Shown piece after piece: positions 4,938 to 5,113 of a DNA stretch of 5,113 nt. The notes beneath the pieces were generated by a model. It worked only from the letters and a program-made list of their open reading frames with translations. It was not told the DNA's origin and ran no database searches. Every line of letters starts with the position of its first letter. Position 1 is the stretch's first letter. The translations under genes and the position numbers were made by a program. Origin of the DNA: Actinomycetota bacterium (GTDB taxonomy: Bacteria; Actinomycetota; Thermoleophilia; Solirubrobacterales; Solirubrobacteraceae). Where the stretch lies: assembly GCA_019348575.1 (NCBI GenBank), contig JAHWJE010000155.1:1-5113 (forward strand), read 5' to 3'.

Positions 4938-5113
4938 AGCGGGCGCGCACGACGCGGAAGGATCTGCTGGCCCAGACCACGCGGCGCCCGTCCGCGTCAC
5001 GCCCCTCGATGCGCCAGCGATGCGTGCCGACGCGCACGCTGCGCCGGCCCAGCCGATGCGACCTGCCGCGGTCGGCGGTCACGCTGTGCACGCGACGCCC
5101 GTCCAAGTAGACG
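4936..5113 (-). CDS. C-terminal end of a probable exported Ig-like-domain protein, cut by window edge
   Basis: The minus strand is open from the right edge to a TGA at 4936-4938, giving 58 residues, the C terminus only. It starts VYLDGRRVHSVTADR, has THRWRIEGRDADGRR in the middle and ends SRSFRVVRAR. The pattern 'DGRxV ... Arg-rich strand ... G-T-H-x-W-R-I-x-x-x-D-x-x-G ... F-R-V' is the usual ending of small beta-sandwich (Ig-like/fibronectin-like) domains in exported actinobacterial proteins, where the sequence is often GxHxWxVxAxDxAGN. Arginine makes up 17 of 58 residues. I do not recognise the specific protein, and the signal peptide and other domains would lie beyond the right edge. The frame choice rests on this domain-like pattern and the G/C-rich third positions. 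The gene converges on the TetR gene with a 16-bp gap and is presumably unrelated to fatty acid synthesis. Confidence 0.6.
   Translation of the reverse strand, partial: VYLDGRRVHSVTADRGRSHRLGRRSVRVGTHRWRIEGRDADGRRVVWASRSFRVVRAR

Noticed and set aside
4676..5110. A 144-codon plus-strand frame running past the TetR gene to the right edge
   Set aside because: Its first half is a shadow of the TetR gene and its second half is antisense to the better-patterned minus-strand frame. No family motif is seen.

Overview
The window is very GC-rich (roughly 70% by eye, with G or C at almost every third codon position) and gene-dense. It reads as chromosomal DNA of a high-GC actinobacterium. The gene order ACP - ketoacyl-ACP synthase II - fused acyl-CoA carboxyltransferase recalls the mycobacterial acpM-kasA-kasB-accD6 cluster. 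The Arg-rich Ig-like tail at the right edge recalls exported proteins of Thermoleophilia/Solirubrobacterales. That class assignment is inference from gene order and protein style, with no marker gene to confirm it.

Layout: positions 1-4919 hold six tightly packed plus-strand genes that look like one transcript whose promoter lies left of the window. In order they are fabH (5' end missing), fabG, the acyl carrier protein gene, fabF, an AccD6-like acyl-CoA carboxylase carboxyltransferase gene and a TetR/EthR-like regulator gene. Junctions are overlaps of 14, 4, 4 and 38 nt, plus one 17-nt gap between fabG and the ACP gene. From 4936 to the right edge the minus strand carries the 3' end of a convergent gene, probably for an exported protein with an Ig-like fold. 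The 16-bp space between the convergent genes sits inside a small inverted repeat whose T-run faces the minus-strand gene.

Function: the carboxyltransferase would make malonyl-CoA. FabH would start chains from acyl-CoA and malonyl-ACP, FabF would elongate them, FabG would reduce the beta-ketoacyl-ACP, and the ACP carries every intermediate. The malonyl transferase (FabD), dehydratase, enoyl reductase and the biotin carboxylase/BCCP partner are not in the window. The terminal TetR gene is translationally embedded in the operon and is a plausible acyl-CoA-sensing feedback regulator, which is inference only.

This is mainly housekeeping type II fatty acid synthesis. I see no mobile element, CRISPR array, RNA gene, phage feature or clearly novel system. 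The points most worth a second look are the shortened FabG and FabH loops, the acetyl-CoA-type specificity residue in the carboxyltransferase, the embedded TetR regulator, and the convergent terminator.
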